64,000 bases of DNA from Wandonia sp964447015 (GCA_964447015.1 CAYUQU010000005.1:1-64000); one strand, 5' to 3'. Positions 25,057 to 34,584 are shown, counted from the first letter of the stretch. Program-made: numbers and translations. Notes: generated by a model from the sequence alone, not told the origin.

Positions 25057-25425
25057 ATGGAAAGAGATGATATCATAGAATATTCGTTAGATACACATCA
25101 CGACGAAGCGCACGGTAAAAAACTTCGCAAGAAGATTTACTTTGTAACAATCCTTTTGACAGTTATTACAATTGTTGAAGTACTTCTTGGTGCATTTATC
25201 AAACAAAATGCAGATTCAATGGCATGGATTACCGTGAAATGGTCTTTCATTATTATGACATTGATTAAAGCAGGATACATCGTAATGGTTTTTATGCACT
25301 TAGGTGACGAGAACAAAACCTTGCGAAACATCATTTTGATACCGTATTTCATTTTCATGGCTTACCTTATTTTCATTGCATTGAATGAAGGTCTTGCAGT
25401 TAATGATGCGTGGTTGAAATATTAA
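25057..25425 (+). CDS. Cytochrome c oxidase subunit IV
   Basis: The 122-residue membrane protein has a charged N-terminus (MERDDIIEYSLDTHHDEAHG), then three hydrophobic segments (about 29-50, 60-84 and 93-113) with MVFMHLGDENKTLRN. This is the CtaF/COX4_pro-like pattern of small oxidase subunits that stabilise the complex. It lies 18 bp after CoxIII and 19 bp before the first SCO-like gene. Confidence 0.9.
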   Translation: MERDDIIEYSLDTHHDEAHGKKLRKKIYFVTILLTVITIVEVLLGAFIKQNADSMAWITVKWSFIIMTLIKAGYIVMVFMHLGDENKTLRNIILIPYFIFMAYLIFIALNEGLAVNDAWLKY

Positions 25426-25444
25426 TTTTTAGAAAATACATAGC

Positions 25445-26134
25445 GTGGCTAGTAAAAATAAAAAGGCCGGTCGTTCATCAGTGTGGATTTTGTCCATACT
25501 ACTGTTCGGACCGGCTTTAATCATTATCGTGTTTTCCAAAGGATGCACCAATCACTTTCAAAAGCTTGATAGTTACGGTAACATTGGTCAGTTTGAGCTT
25601 AAGCTCAATGACGGTGAAACGTTAACGCAAGATGATCTGAAAGGACACATCACCATTTTCACCACTATTCAAAACACTTGTCCTGACTCGTGCGGAATAG
25701 ATTTGTGGTTTATCAAAGAGCAAATTTTTAAACGTATTTACACCAATCCAAAAAAACTTAAGCACGTACGTATTGTTTCAATTGTGACTGATACAAAAGG
25801 AAATCCAGCTAAAATGGAAGACGTGCTTATGGATAGATTGAAAGATGTGGTAAAAGATTACGACGTTAAGTACTGGAAAATTGCCGAAGGTGACCCCAAA
25901 GATATTTACAATTTTGAACACAACGATATCAATGTATTCGAGCAAGAAAGTGATGAATTTCTCGGTGGGAGAATGTTCTTAGAATCTCTATTGCTAATTG
26001 ACGACGAAGGAAATCTTCGATTTGTTCGATACGGGAAAAGTGAGAGTATGGTTCGTGACTTTCACGATGGATTTACCTTACTTCAAAAAGAATTTGAAGA
26101 GAAACGACGACAAGAAAAGAAAGATAAAAAGTAA
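25445..26134 (+). CDS. SCO1/SenC-like protein lacking the copper-binding histidine
   Basis: It starts at GTG 25445 and has one membrane anchor (about 13-31), then a thioredoxin-like domain. The CxxxC motif is kept (NTCPDSCGID). The distal His of true SCO copper chaperones, found in the partner gene as AHSPSFVLVD, is missing: the matching stretch reads MFLESLLLIDDEG. It may therefore act as a thiol-disulfide reductase rather than a copper chaperone. The C-terminus is strongly charged (EEKRRQEKKDKK). Its stop overlaps the start of the second SCO gene. Confidence 0.85.
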   Translation: MASKNKKAGRSSVWILSILLFGPALIIIVFSKGCTNHFQKLDSYGNIGQFELKLNDGETLTQDDLKGHITIFTTIQNTCPDSCGIDLWFIKEQIFKRIYTNPKKLKHVRIVSIVTDTKGNPAKMEDVLMDRLKDVVKDYDVKYWKIAEGDPKDIYNFEHNDINVFEQESDEFLGGRMFLESLLLIDDEGNLRFVRYGKSESMVRDFHDGFTLLQKEFEEKRRQEKKDKK

Positions 26135-26790
26135 TGGTTAGAGTAGTTTATTTCGCACTGATCGCATTATTCATCCAAAGCTGTGATGATGCTGATAAAA
26201 CAACGCGAGTTCTACCGATTTACGGAGAACGTGAAGTTGATTACACCAAAGTAGATGGAGAAACAATAGCAGATACTGTTTTTCACCGTGTACCAGATTT
26301 TCGCTTCCTGAATCAAGATTCGGTTTGGGTAGATCAAAACAAAGTCAAAGGTCGCGTGTATGTTGCCGATTTTTTCTTTACGACCTGCCCTTCTATTTGT
26401 CCAAAAATGACGACTCAGTTAAAACGTTTGCAAATCTTAACCAAGGATATTCCAGAACTTCACTTCCTGTCCTTTTCAATTGACCCTGAAAAAGATCAAC
26501 CGGAAGCGCTGCGAAAATACATTGAAGAATACGGTGTTTCAAAAGAAAATTGGGATTTCTTGACTGGTGACGAAGAAGAAACCCACGAATTAGGAGTAAA
26601 AGGATACATGGTTCACGCCAAATCTGATGAAAATGCACCTGGTGGATTTGCTCACTCACCTTCGTTTGTTTTAGTAGATAGAGAAGGATTAATTCGCGGA
26701 ATCTACGACGGTACAAGTACAGATGACGTAGATCAATTAAACAAAGATATTAGACGATTGTTAAAAGAAGAATATGGAGCAGATTTCTGA
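26134..26790 (+). CDS. SCO1/SenC family copper chaperone lipoprotein
   Basis: The 218-residue protein begins with a lipoprotein-like signal (lipobox IQSC near residue 14). The SCO copper site is complete: FFFTTCPSICPKMTTQL gives CxxxCP, and GFAHSPSFVLVD supplies the His. SCO proteins load the CuA site of oxidase subunit II. The start overlaps the stop of the first SCO-like gene (TAATG), and the end overlaps the DUF420 gene by 17 bp, so all three are translationally coupled. Confidence 0.93.
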   Translation: MVRVVYFALIALFIQSCDDADKTTRVLPIYGEREVDYTKVDGETIADTVFHRVPDFRFLNQDSVWVDQNKVKGRVYVADFFFTTCPSICPKMTTQLKRLQILTKDIPELHFLSFSIDPEKDQPEALRKYIEEYGVSKENWDFLTGDEEETHELGVKGYMVHAKSDENAPGGFAHSPSFVLVDREGLIRGIYDGTSTDDVDQLNKDIRRLLKEEYGADF

Positions 26791-27298
26791 CAAAAAAATA
26801 AAGCGTCTAAAAATTGGGATTTGGACTTTGTCTATTGTTATTCCTGTAGTTGTAGCCCTTTTGTTTGGAGTGAAATTGGAAGGTTATGATACGCGTTTTT
26901 TACCTCCAATCTACGCTACAATTAACGCTATTACTTCATTGCTTTTAATTGCTGCACTTGTTGCAATTAAGAAAAAGAACAGACAGCTTCACCAGCGTTT
27001 AATGCAGCTCGCTATTGTATGTTCCTTGTTATTTTTAGTTGGATATGTCGCTTATCATATGACCAGTGACCCTACAAAATATGAAGGAAACGCAGCGCTT
27101 GCATATTACATGCTTCTGATTTCGCATATCATTTTGAGTATTACAGTAATTCCACTTGTTTTAGTGACTTACTTGTACGCCTATTTAGGAGAATTTGAAC
27201 GCCACAAGAAATTAGCAAAGTATACTTTTCCGATTTGGTTGTATGTCGCTGTGACTGGAGTTATTGTATATTTGATGATTAGCCCATATTACGGATAA
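26774..27298 (+). CDS. DUF420 family membrane protein
   Basis: The 174-residue protein has five hydrophobic segments (about 14-32, 44-64, 77-94, 105-127 and 149-168). Conserved His residues (YVAYHMTSDPT, LLISHIILS, FERHKKLAKYTFP) are typical of DUF420. These proteins are commonly encoded with cytochrome oxidase assembly genes and are suspected to help heme or copper insertion; that role is inference. It is the last gene of the operon, overlapping the SCO gene by 17 bp. No strong terminator follows. Confidence 0.9.
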   Translation: MEQISDKKIKRLKIGIWTLSIVIPVVVALLFGVKLEGYDTRFLPPIYATINAITSLLLIAALVAIKKKNRQLHQRLMQLAIVCSLLFLVGYVAYHMTSDPTKYEGNAALAYYMLLISHIILSITVIPLVLVTYLYAYLGEFERHKKLAKYTFPIWLYVAVTGVIVYLMISPYYG

Positions 27299-27322
27299 TC
27301 TTATTTTCCTTATCATTATACA

Positions 27323-27532
27323 ATGAAAAGTCACGAGGACAATCCCAAAAGCATTAAGTACCATATCAAAAAGTACATTCTTACTCACCGAAATCGTTTT
27401 GAGAACAAAAAAGTAGTCGATTTACCCGCTGGTAATGGCATTACATGCAAACTTCTGAAAGAAATCGGTGCAGAACCTATCGCTTTTGATTTGTTTCCTG
27501 AATACTTTCAAGTTGATGGAGTAGTATGTTGA
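27323..27532 (+). pseudogene. Truncated class I SAM methyltransferase fragment
   Basis: This 69-codon frame starts MKSHEDNPKSIKYHIKKYIL and contains motif I (KVVDLPAGNGITCKLL, about 34-49) and the next acidic strand (PIAFDLFPEYF). It then stops at TGA after VDGVVC. Full methyltransferases of this kind continue for another 150-200 residues with the catalytic core. Only 90 bp remain before the next gene and no continuing frame is seen, so this is a severed N-terminal remnant. It might still be translated from the oxidase operon mRNA, as it begins 24 bp after DUF420. Confidence 0.75.
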
Positions 27533-27595
27533 AATCATTTTTAATATTGTTAACAGATTTAACTCCCTATTGAAGATTTCTTAACACGATAGGCC

Positions 27596-27603
27596 TACTT
27601 TTG
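27596..27603 (+). promoter_or_regulatory. -7 box upstream of the 27623 T9SS protein
   Basis: TACTTTTG matches TAnnTTTG and lies 19 nt before the ATG. The nearest upstream TTG (27570) is 23 nt away, so only the -7 part is convincing. Confidence 0.5.
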
Positions 27604-27622
27604 TTCCGTTAACTACGTCTTA

Positions 27623-29509
27623 ATGAAAATTAGAATTGTGCAGAAGAGATTATTAGTGATTTTGGTAATTTTAATAGGTTTACCTAGCTACTCACAAACT
27701 ACTGAATGTTTTGAAGTTGAAAGTATTCTTGTAGATGCCTGTGGTTCACCCGAAGGACCAAATGAAATGGTTCGATTTCTTGTTGGACCGAATGATTTGA
27801 ACACGGCTAATTTAACTATCACGTGGCCTTTTAATTCATATTTGGGAATTTGTCAGAATGCGACTACCTCAAATAAAGTTGCCTACATGAATTCTACGAT
27901 TCTCTCATGTGGATATTTTTTAGAACCAATTGGTGGCGTACTACCCGCAAACAAACAAATCTTACTTATTACAAGCGTCGACTTTGACCCTACAGCACAT
28001 GATTATGCAGGTTTAACGGATACTCTTTATGTTATTTTTCAGTGTGCAGGAAATACACAAGGTCACTTTGCAAATTGGGATACAGGAGGCTGTGTGGAGG
28101 AAAATGGGTATCGTACAGTATCTATGACTTTTGGACCTGGGTGCAGTCAGTCAGTAACATACAACAGATGTCATTTAGTAAATCAAACAGGTGGAATTGG
28201 AGGTTCAACCGCGGAAAGGGATGGCGCACGTGTTAATTTTGACTCGGACGGAAATCCAACCTATGCAAATGAAGGTTGTACAATTCCGTTAGAAAACATG
28301 ACTGTTAATACCAATTTTGTTTCATCTGATGGCACTATTTGCCCAGAAGAATCAGTTGATGTATCTGGTAGTATTACAGGAAATGCTTCGACATACTTGT
28401 GGGAAAGTGATTTCGGTGGTTTTTCGAATGACAATTCCCTCAACACAACTTACACACCACTCTCTGGAGTAGATGAATCACACTACATCTATTTTTCTGC
28501 AGTTAATGGTTGTGGAGATGCCGTTTTCGACTCATTGTTAATCAACTTCGCTGAATTACCTGTTGTTACTATTTCATCTAATGGTTCCACATCGTGCGAG
28601 CCTGGCGCGATAATTTTAACAGCCTCAGGTGCTGATACTTATTTATGGAGTACTGGTGAAACTACGGCTCAAATTACTCCCCTAGTTAGTGGCAATTACT
28701 CTGTAGTCGGAACAAACGCTTGCGGAAATGATTCAGATGATTTCGATGTTGTTTTTGGCTCTGCGCCGAGTTGTCAAATCACTAACCCTGATTCCATTTT
28801 TATATGCACAGGAACGAGTGCTAACTTAGTTGCCATAACTGATGGCACTTCATTCGGCTGGTCAACTGGTTCTTCCGATTTATCAATTGAAGCTACACAG
28901 TCCGGTTATTATGTGTTTACCTCATCAAATGATTGTGGAGAATGTAGAGACAGTGTGTGGGTTAGTGTAATTCAAACTAACGCTAATTTTACGGCTACTC
29001 CAGCAAGTGGAACAGCACCACTTAATGTAGAATTTACAAACCAGTCCTCAAATTATACTACAAGCAGTTGGTGGATTGAGGAGAATGAGTTTTCTACATC
29101 TCAAAACTTCAATTATATTTTTGAGGAAATTGGAGAATGGCAAGTGACATTATACGTTGTGGAATCCACATACGGTTGTCAAGATTCGTATTCGATGTCG
29201 ATATTAGTGTACGAAGAGCTAGAAGTACATATTCCCAATGTCTTTACGCCAAACGGAGACATGGTAAACGATTGTTTTGGAATTACAACATCTATTCCAA
29301 CAGCAGGAAACATAACCATTTTTAATCGTTGGGGAAATGTATTGGTGGCAAAAGACTTCAATACAGCTGAAGATGAGTTCATCATTCTTTGGGATGGGAC
29401 TTACAATGGGCAGCATATGCTTGAGGGAGTTTATATGTATACCCTAGAATTATCTACTGCTTCAGAGGACAAAGAGACGTTTGAAGGTTTTATCCAATTG
29501 TTTCGATAA
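27623..29509 (+). CDS. T9SS type B (CHU_C-like) secreted protein with PKD-like domain
   Basis: The 628-residue protein has a signal peptide (about 1-24, ending SYS). An N-terminal domain carries Cys pairs (about 28-210). Ig/PKD-like repeats follow, including a PKD-type segment near 450-530 (NANFTATPASGTAPLNVEFT). The last 95 residues are a type B sorting domain: HIPNVFTPNGDMVND, IFNRWGNVL, ILWDGTYNGQ and EGVYMYTLEL. It should be exported by T9SS and may act as an adhesin; no enzyme motif is seen. Its end is 3 bp from a convergent gene. Confidence 0.9.
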   Translation: MKIRIVQKRLLVILVILIGLPSYSQTTECFEVESILVDACGSPEGPNEMVRFLVGPNDLNTANLTITWPFNSYLGICQNATTSNKVAYMNSTILSCGYFLEPIGGVLPANKQILLITSVDFDPTAHDYAGLTDTLYVIFQCAGNTQGHFANWDTGGCVEENGYRTVSMTFGPGCSQSVTYNRCHLVNQTGGIGGSTAERDGARVNFDSDGNPTYANEGCTIPLENMTVNTNFVSSDGTICPEESVDVSGSITGNASTYLWESDFGGFSNDNSLNTTYTPLSGVDESHYIYFSAVNGCGDAVFDSLLINFAELPVVTISSNGSTSCEPGAIILTASGADTYLWSTGETTAQITPLVSGNYSVVGTNACGNDSDDFDVVFGSAPSCQITNPDSIFICTGTSANLVAITDGTSFGWSTGSSDLSIEATQSGYYVFTSSNDCGECRDSVWVSVIQTNANFTATPASGTAPLNVEFTNQSSNYTTSSWWIEENEFSTSQNFNYIFEEIGEWQVTLYVVESTYGCQDSYSMSILVYEELEVHIPNVFTPNGDMVNDCFGITTSIPTAGNITIFNRWGNVLVAKDFNTAEDEFIILWDGTYNGQHMLEGVYMYTLELSTASEDKETFEGFIQLFR

Positions 29510-29512
29510 CAT

Positions 29513-30343
29513 TTACTTGCGTGCCCTAAGTAAATGTCCGTGAAATAATTGCTTACCTGTTTTCGTTTCTGTCCACAGTTCGCCTATTTCAAGTTTATCT
29601 TCGGAAAAATAGTTGAGTGCGATTTTCTTAATGTTGTCCGTTGAAACGCGAGGTGAGTAGGTATTGAGAATCAAAAAGCCGTTCTTTTCTAATAAAGCTT
29701 GTGCAGTTTCAATGAGGTGGGGAAGTTTATCTTCAATTTTCCATTTTTCACCTTTTGCTCCTATTCCCCATGCTGGAGGATCCATAACGATTCCGTGGTA
29801 TTTATTCCCTCTTTTGACCTCTCGCTGGGCAAACTTTAATGCATCTTCGTGAACCCATTTAATTCCATCAAGACCTGAGTCCGTCATGTTTCGCTTTGCC
29901 CAAGAAATAAGTTGCTTGACACTGTCCACATGAATTACCTCTGCTCCTTTATTTCTTGCAACAAGACTTGCAGCTCCAGTGTATGCAAATAAATTCAAAA
30001 ATCGCTGCTTAGGCTTAAGATTCGATTCGATAAACGACCAATTAACCTGCTGTTCAGGGAAAAGACCAACATGTTTAAATTTTGTCGTTTCGAGATTGAA
30101 AGTAAGATTTTTAAATTGAATTTGCCATTCAGACTGGTCGTTCAGCCATTTTCCTTTAGTTTCATCAAAGATCAAGGGGCTGTTAGTATTCCACTCTTCA
30201 AAAGGCTCACCCGACTTAAAATAAGCTTGCACTTCAGGTCTAACAGTGTACATCTCTCCCCAGCGTTCAAACTTCTTTCCGCCACCAGCATCAATTAGTT
30301 CATAGCCATCAAATCCCTTGCTAAACCATTTCATGATTTTCAT
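29513..30343 (-). CDS. Class I SAM-dependent rRNA (cytosine) methyltransferase-like protein
   Basis: The 276-residue protein matches the RlmI/RlmL-C-like group. Motif I reads RFLNLFAYTGAASLVARNKG (about 114-133), motif II VIHVDSV, and the catalytic-region motif MDPPAWG (about 190-196). Such enzymes methylate RNA bases, often 23S rRNA cytosine or guanine. It lacks the N-terminal PUA domain of RlmI, and the first 100 residues look different. The exact target is unknown. It converges with the T9SS gene with almost no gap. Confidence 0.85.
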   Translation of the reverse strand: MKIMKWFSKGFDGYELIDAGGGKKFERWGEMYTVRPEVQAYFKSGEPFEEWNTNSPLIFDETKGKWLNDQSEWQIQFKNLTFNLETTKFKHVGLFPEQQVNWSFIESNLKPKQRFLNLFAYTGAASLVARNKGAEVIHVDSVKQLISWAKRNMTDSGLDGIKWVHEDALKFAQREVKRGNKYHGIVMDPPAWGIGAKGEKWKIEDKLPHLIETAQALLEKNGFLILNTYSPRVSTDNIKKIALNYFSEDKLEIGELWTETKTGKQLFHGHLLRARK

Positions 30344-30379
30344 TTGACAAAGGTCGTAAAAACTGTTGAATAAAAGGAA

Positions 30380-32821
30380 TTAACGAAGCACGTTCACGTG
30401 ACCATAAATCAATTCATCATCTCCATTGATTGAAAGATAGTGAAGTTTATACACATAAACACCATCTGGAACAGGTTGCCCATTATACGTTCCATCCCAT
30501 TGAAAACGTTTATCATCCGAATAGAACAATTCCTCACCCCAACGATTGAAGATTCGCACTTCTAAACTCACTACGTTTATTGTTGAGGCAGAGAAATAAT
30601 CGTTACTCCCATCGTCATTTGGTGTAATTGTATTTGGGACATAAATATAGAATTCAGGCAAAATTCTAATTGATTTTGTTATTGAATCTCTACAACCAAT
30701 TTCATTTTCAGCATAGAGTGAAATAAAGTAAGTTCCAGGTTCATCATATGTATTACTCGGATGTACTACAGTCGATGTCTGTCCATCACCAAACTCCCAG
30801 TAATAAGTGTTTCCACCAATTGTAGTGTTCTCAAATTGAATTGGTAGATCTTCAAAGAGTGTTCCTGAACTAACTAAGAAATTAGCTATAGGTTGTTGCA
30901 CTTCAATAGAACCAAAAGCCTCAACAGTAAAAGTTTGGCAGTCATCACTTACAATAACATAAATTTGACTTGTTTGTCTAGGTGAAACCCAAACTTGATT
31001 GGTCGTTTCTCCGCTATGAGGCCAGTAGAAATAATAATCACCAAATCCACCTGTAGCTCCTGCTGTGAGAAGAGCAGAGTCACCTAAGCAAATTGTTGTG
31101 TCACCTAAAACGTAAGGTTCAAGTGGCGGGCTTGTTATTGTAATAGTCACACTATCCAAAGCTGATTCTCCACAAAAATCTTCTACCAAAACATAATAAG
31201 TTGTCGTAAACCCTGGCTGTACATTTTGTACATTACTTGTACCATAGTTTTCACCAAAATTATCATACCACATGTAATTATATGTTCCCGCTCCCCCCGC
31301 TGCTTCAACAGTAAGTGTGTAATTAACGTAAGGACATGGATCCACGATATCATCAGTTGAATTCAGCAAAATTGGACCAAATTCGGGTACAAATACTTCA
31401 CTTGTTGCAGATGCCGATTCGTTTAAACAATTATCTGTTACAGTAACAGTATAAGAAGTTGTTACATCAGGAGACACCTCAATTGTTTGCGTAGTTTCAC
31501 CTGTACTCCATAGATAGTCATAGCCTAATCCACCCCCAGTTGGTTGTGCAGTTAAGAAGACCGATTCGCCTGGACAGTCCACCTGATCATCCTCCAATTC
31601 TACGGAAACAGGCATCACATCATCTATTGCAAGCATGATGGTATAATTTTCATTTCCTCCACAAGGGTCAGGAATGCCAAACTCAATCATAATTGTTTCT
31701 AGACCTTCAAGTAAACCATCTTCAAATGCAGAAATGGTAAATGAAATTTGAGATTGACCAGGAGCAAAAGTTACCGAACCTGGAATATTATCAGAATAGT
31801 CAATACCTGCAGTTGCTGTTCCTGTAACCCATATTGGAACTGTTAGTTCTTCAGATAAATCTTCCCCATGACGAGTTAGCGTAACTGTCGCATCAGTACA
31901 ACCTTCAGCCATCGTGTAATCGTTGTCGAAAGAAAGAGAAGATAATTGATAGCTTACATCAACAAAAACGGGACTTGAAAATGAATTAGCTTCTAGAAAA
32001 ATTCCAGAATCATAGATTCCATCACCCACATCTGCAATAGCGATTATAATATGATAGGTTTCACCACAAATTACATTTGAAGACGCTGTTAAGACTGTTG
32101 TTAATCCATCATATTGGATATACTGCGCGCTTGAATTATAGGGTGATTGATTCCCGTTCCCATTTGCTCTATAATAGATACTGTTTGATTGCCAATTTGG
32201 GTCTTGTGATGAGCAGTGTTGAGGATTTACCTGACTAACAGATCCAGCAGAACCTGAGTTTACTGTATTAATGGCAACAGGAGAATTTGTTCCTGGGATT
32301 TTAGCTATATTCTGAAGTCCACCAATACCAGGTCCTGATATAAAGAAACCAAATACATCATTAAAGGGAGTACATACATACTCGGGGTACTCTTCTGACC
32401 CAAAAACATATCTAAATTCAACATAATCAGCATAAGGCACGAAATCAAACTCCAATACCGCCGCATTGTGAGTACTCCCCCCATTTGTCAAATTGGTTAA
32501 TAAGCCATATCCAGGGCGACCATTGTCATAGCCTGAGCTAGCTTGATTATTAGGGCCATGCGGCCCTGCGCCAGTATTGTGTATCGTTCCAGTAGTCATT
32601 ATAAGCCCCTCTGTTAGACCCACATTTGCATTTTGGCTATTAAAATAACCTATTGCCTGTGGCGCTCCTGAGTAGTTTATATTGGAAACGGTAACGCCGC
32701 TACCAACTAATACATTTTGCACCAATGCTTGAGGTCCTTGTGCAGATGTCACAAGCTGAGCTGAGACATTAAATGATGTCCAAAGGAGTAAAATTGATAT
32801 GGTAAATAAAAAATTCTTCAT
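30380..32821 (-). CDS. T9SS type B secreted protein with choice-of-anchor L, Calx-beta-like and PKD domains
   Basis: The 813-residue protein has a signal peptide (MKNFLFTISILLLWTSFNVS). Residues about 25-275 match the choice-of-anchor L pattern (FVFGSEEYPEYVC-like RYVFGSEEYPEY, and NDVFGFFISGPG). A Calx-beta-like segment follows (about 285-385, VTLTRHGEDLSEELTVPIWV), then Ig-like repeats ending in DNC or DFCGESA, and a PKD domain (about 655-725, YYWEFGDGQTSTVVHPSNTY). The last 90 residues are a type B sorting domain (VPNTITPNDDGSND, FNRWGEELFYSDD). It is a likely surface adhesin exported by T9SS. Confidence 0.92.
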   Translation of the reverse strand: MKNFLFTISILLLWTSFNVSAQLVTSAQGPQALVQNVLVGSGVTVSNINYSGAPQAIGYFNSQNANVGLTEGLIMTTGTIHNTGAGPHGPNNQASSGYDNGRPGYGLLTNLTNGGSTHNAAVLEFDFVPYADYVEFRYVFGSEEYPEYVCTPFNDVFGFFISGPGIGGLQNIAKIPGTNSPVAINTVNSGSAGSVSQVNPQHCSSQDPNWQSNSIYYRANGNGNQSPYNSSAQYIQYDGLTTVLTASSNVICGETYHIIIAIADVGDGIYDSGIFLEANSFSSPVFVDVSYQLSSLSFDNDYTMAEGCTDATVTLTRHGEDLSEELTVPIWVTGTATAGIDYSDNIPGSVTFAPGQSQISFTISAFEDGLLEGLETIMIEFGIPDPCGGNENYTIMLAIDDVMPVSVELEDDQVDCPGESVFLTAQPTGGGLGYDYLWSTGETTQTIEVSPDVTTSYTVTVTDNCLNESASATSEVFVPEFGPILLNSTDDIVDPCPYVNYTLTVEAAGGAGTYNYMWYDNFGENYGTSNVQNVQPGFTTTYYVLVEDFCGESALDSVTITITSPPLEPYVLGDTTICLGDSALLTAGATGGFGDYYFYWPHSGETTNQVWVSPRQTSQIYVIVSDDCQTFTVEAFGSIEVQQPIANFLVSSGTLFEDLPIQFENTTIGGNTYYWEFGDGQTSTVVHPSNTYDEPGTYFISLYAENEIGCRDSITKSIRILPEFYIYVPNTITPNDDGSNDYFSASTINVVSLEVRIFNRWGEELFYSDDKRFQWDGTYNGQPVPDGVYVYKLHYLSINGDDELIYGHVNVLR

Positions 32822-32977
32822 TCTTATCTATATAAACGTATGAAAAAGAAAAACGTTGTTAAAATCAGACGATTTTCGAAATATTTCACAAAATTTAAGA
32901 AGCCAAACAAAATTAATTGATGTAACTTTATCTAATTTTATAGGTCAAAAACTATACCACATCACAAGAAAACGGTA

Positions 32978-33838
32978 ATGTCAAAAAATTATTTATCAAA
33001 AGTACGTGATTTTTTCTCTAAAAAGATAAAAATTAATGGGTTAAATCCAAATTCATATCAACCTCTATGGGGTTTTGAGGTGAGTAGGCTCACCATGTTT
33101 TCATTACTTTTTGTGTTTTTCTTAATGTTTTTTGGGTTAAGCTTTGTTATTATAGGCTACACCCCTGTTCAAAGTTTGCTTCCTGACAGTGTAAGGAATA
33201 CCGACAGGTCTTTACTTGAAGAGCAACATATCAAAATTGATTCGCTCATTGTCCAGATTGAGTATCAGGAAAGATATATAAATGATGTAAAGAAAATTAT
33301 TTTGGGAGAAGAATTAAGTACTGATTTTGTTACGGATACAATGGCAAATTTAAATACTTCTCAAGTTGAAATTCAGGATAAATTATCCGAATCAGAAGTA
33401 GCTCTTGCCAGTAAAGTTCAAGAGGACATCAATGAAACAAGAGGATTCGGCACTACAAGTGAAAAGTTCAGTGGAGTTTTCTTTTTCTCCCCAGTTACTG
33501 GTGTTATATCTCAAAAAATGAGTGAAGGTCATCCAGGAATTGACATTGTAACTACCGAAAAAGAAACGGTTAAATCTATTCTAGAGGGTGTGGTTATTTT
33601 TTCTGATTGGACAAATAAAGATGGTAAAACAATTATTATCAACCATGACAACAAATTCATTTCACTCTACAAACACAATAGCATTTTATTAAAAAAAGCA
33701 GGCGATAAGGTAAAAGCAGGCGACCCAATTGCTATAGTTGGAAATACTGGTGAAAACTCAACTGGCCCTCACCTACATTTTGAATTAATCTTTGAGGGTA
33801 AATACGTAAACCCTTTAAACTATATTAGTTTTAAATAA
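32978..33838 (+). CDS. M23 family metallopeptidase (LytM-like), membrane anchored
   Basis: The 286-residue protein has a cytoplasmic basic N-terminus, one membrane segment (about 38-62) and a helical stalk (about 75-150). The C-terminal M23 domain (about 165-286) keeps the zinc ligands: HPGIDI (HxxxD) and HLHFEL (HxH), plus NHDNKFISLYKH. M23 enzymes cleave peptidoglycan cross-links; this one would act in the periplasm on the cell wall. It resembles the M23 proteins common beside Bacteroidota division and envelope genes. No -33/-7 pair is clear upstream. Confidence 0.93.
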   Translation: MSKNYLSKVRDFFSKKIKINGLNPNSYQPLWGFEVSRLTMFSLLFVFFLMFFGLSFVIIGYTPVQSLLPDSVRNTDRSLLEEQHIKIDSLIVQIEYQERYINDVKKIILGEELSTDFVTDTMANLNTSQVEIQDKLSESEVALASKVQEDINETRGFGTTSEKFSGVFFFSPVTGVISQKMSEGHPGIDIVTTEKETVKSILEGVVIFSDWTNKDGKTIIINHDNKFISLYKHNSILLKKAGDKVKAGDPIAIVGNTGENSTGPHLHFELIFEGKYVNPLNYISFK

Positions 33839-33845
33839 AAAGCTC

Positions 33846-33853
33846 TATTTTTG
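33846..33853 (+). promoter_or_regulatory. -7 box upstream of ppa
   Basis: TATTTTTG matches TAnnTTTG, starting 7 nt after the M23 stop and ending 29 nt before the ppa ATG. No -33 TTG is present, so confidence is moderate. Confidence 0.5.
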
Positions 33854-33882
33854 CTCACCTATTAAGTTTAGAAACATTTTTT

Positions 33883-34578
33883 ATGAAAGAAGAAGTAAAA
33901 GCACTAGTTGAAGCGTTGAATGTTAGATATACTGCTCATCCATGGCATGGAATAGCTATTGGAGAAAAATATCCTGAGACAATCAATTCATTTATTGAAA
34001 TTATTCCTGAAGATTCAATAAAGTATGAAGTAGATAAAGAATCTGGATATATCATGGTAGATAGACCCCAAAAATTCTCAAACCACATGCCTTGTATGTA
34101 TGGGTTCGTTCCACAAACCTATTGTGATAAAAAAGTGGCTGAATTTTGTGCGGAAAAAACTGGACGGACTGATATTGTAGGTGATAATGACCCTCTTGAT
34201 ATCTGTGTGTTAAGTGAACGAAATGTAAGCAGAGGAGGAATTATTGCTGAAGCTAAAGTAATTGGTGGATTTCGTATGATTGATGGCGGGGAGGCTGATG
34301 ATAAGATCATTGCTGTACTCAAAGGAGATCAAGCTTATGGTGAAATAAATGACTTGAGTGAAATGCCTAAAATGGTTATTGACAGAGTGAAGCACTTCTT
34401 TTTAACATATAAAGACCTTGGAGGAAATTCAAAAAATGTAGAAATTACTCATGTCTATGGAAAAGAAGAAGCACTAAAAGTGGTACGATTAAGTCATGAA
34501 GATTACGTAAACAAATATGGAAATGCAAATGAAAAACTCGAAAATATCCTTGAAAGTTTTTTAGGCGTGAAATCATAA
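33883..34578 (+). CDS. ppa: Inorganic pyrophosphatase, soluble family I
   Basis: It hydrolyses pyrophosphate, pulling biosynthetic reactions forward. The 231-residue protein contains the family I signature DNDPLDICVL (about 101-110), the EVDKESGYIMVDRP segment and the later ALKGDQAYGEINDL-like VLKGDQAYGEINDL. At 231 residues it is longer than the 175-residue E. coli form, as is common in this group. It has a good terminator just downstream and a -7 box upstream, so it probably forms its own unit. Confidence 0.94.
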   Translation: MKEEVKALVEALNVRYTAHPWHGIAIGEKYPETINSFIEIIPEDSIKYEVDKESGYIMVDRPQKFSNHMPCMYGFVPQTYCDKKVAEFCAEKTGRTDIVGDNDPLDICVLSERNVSRGGIIAEAKVIGGFRMIDGGEADDKIIAVLKGDQAYGEINDLSEMPKMVIDRVKHFFLTYKDLGGNSKNVEITHVYGKEEALKVVRLSHEDYVNKYGNANEKLENILESFLGVKS

Positions 34579-34584
34579 CATTAT

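Noticed and set aside
27323..27532. Complete small protein of 69 residues
   Set aside because: It holds only the first part of a methyltransferase fold (motif I and the next strand) and lacks the rest, so a remnant is more likely; translation is still possible.
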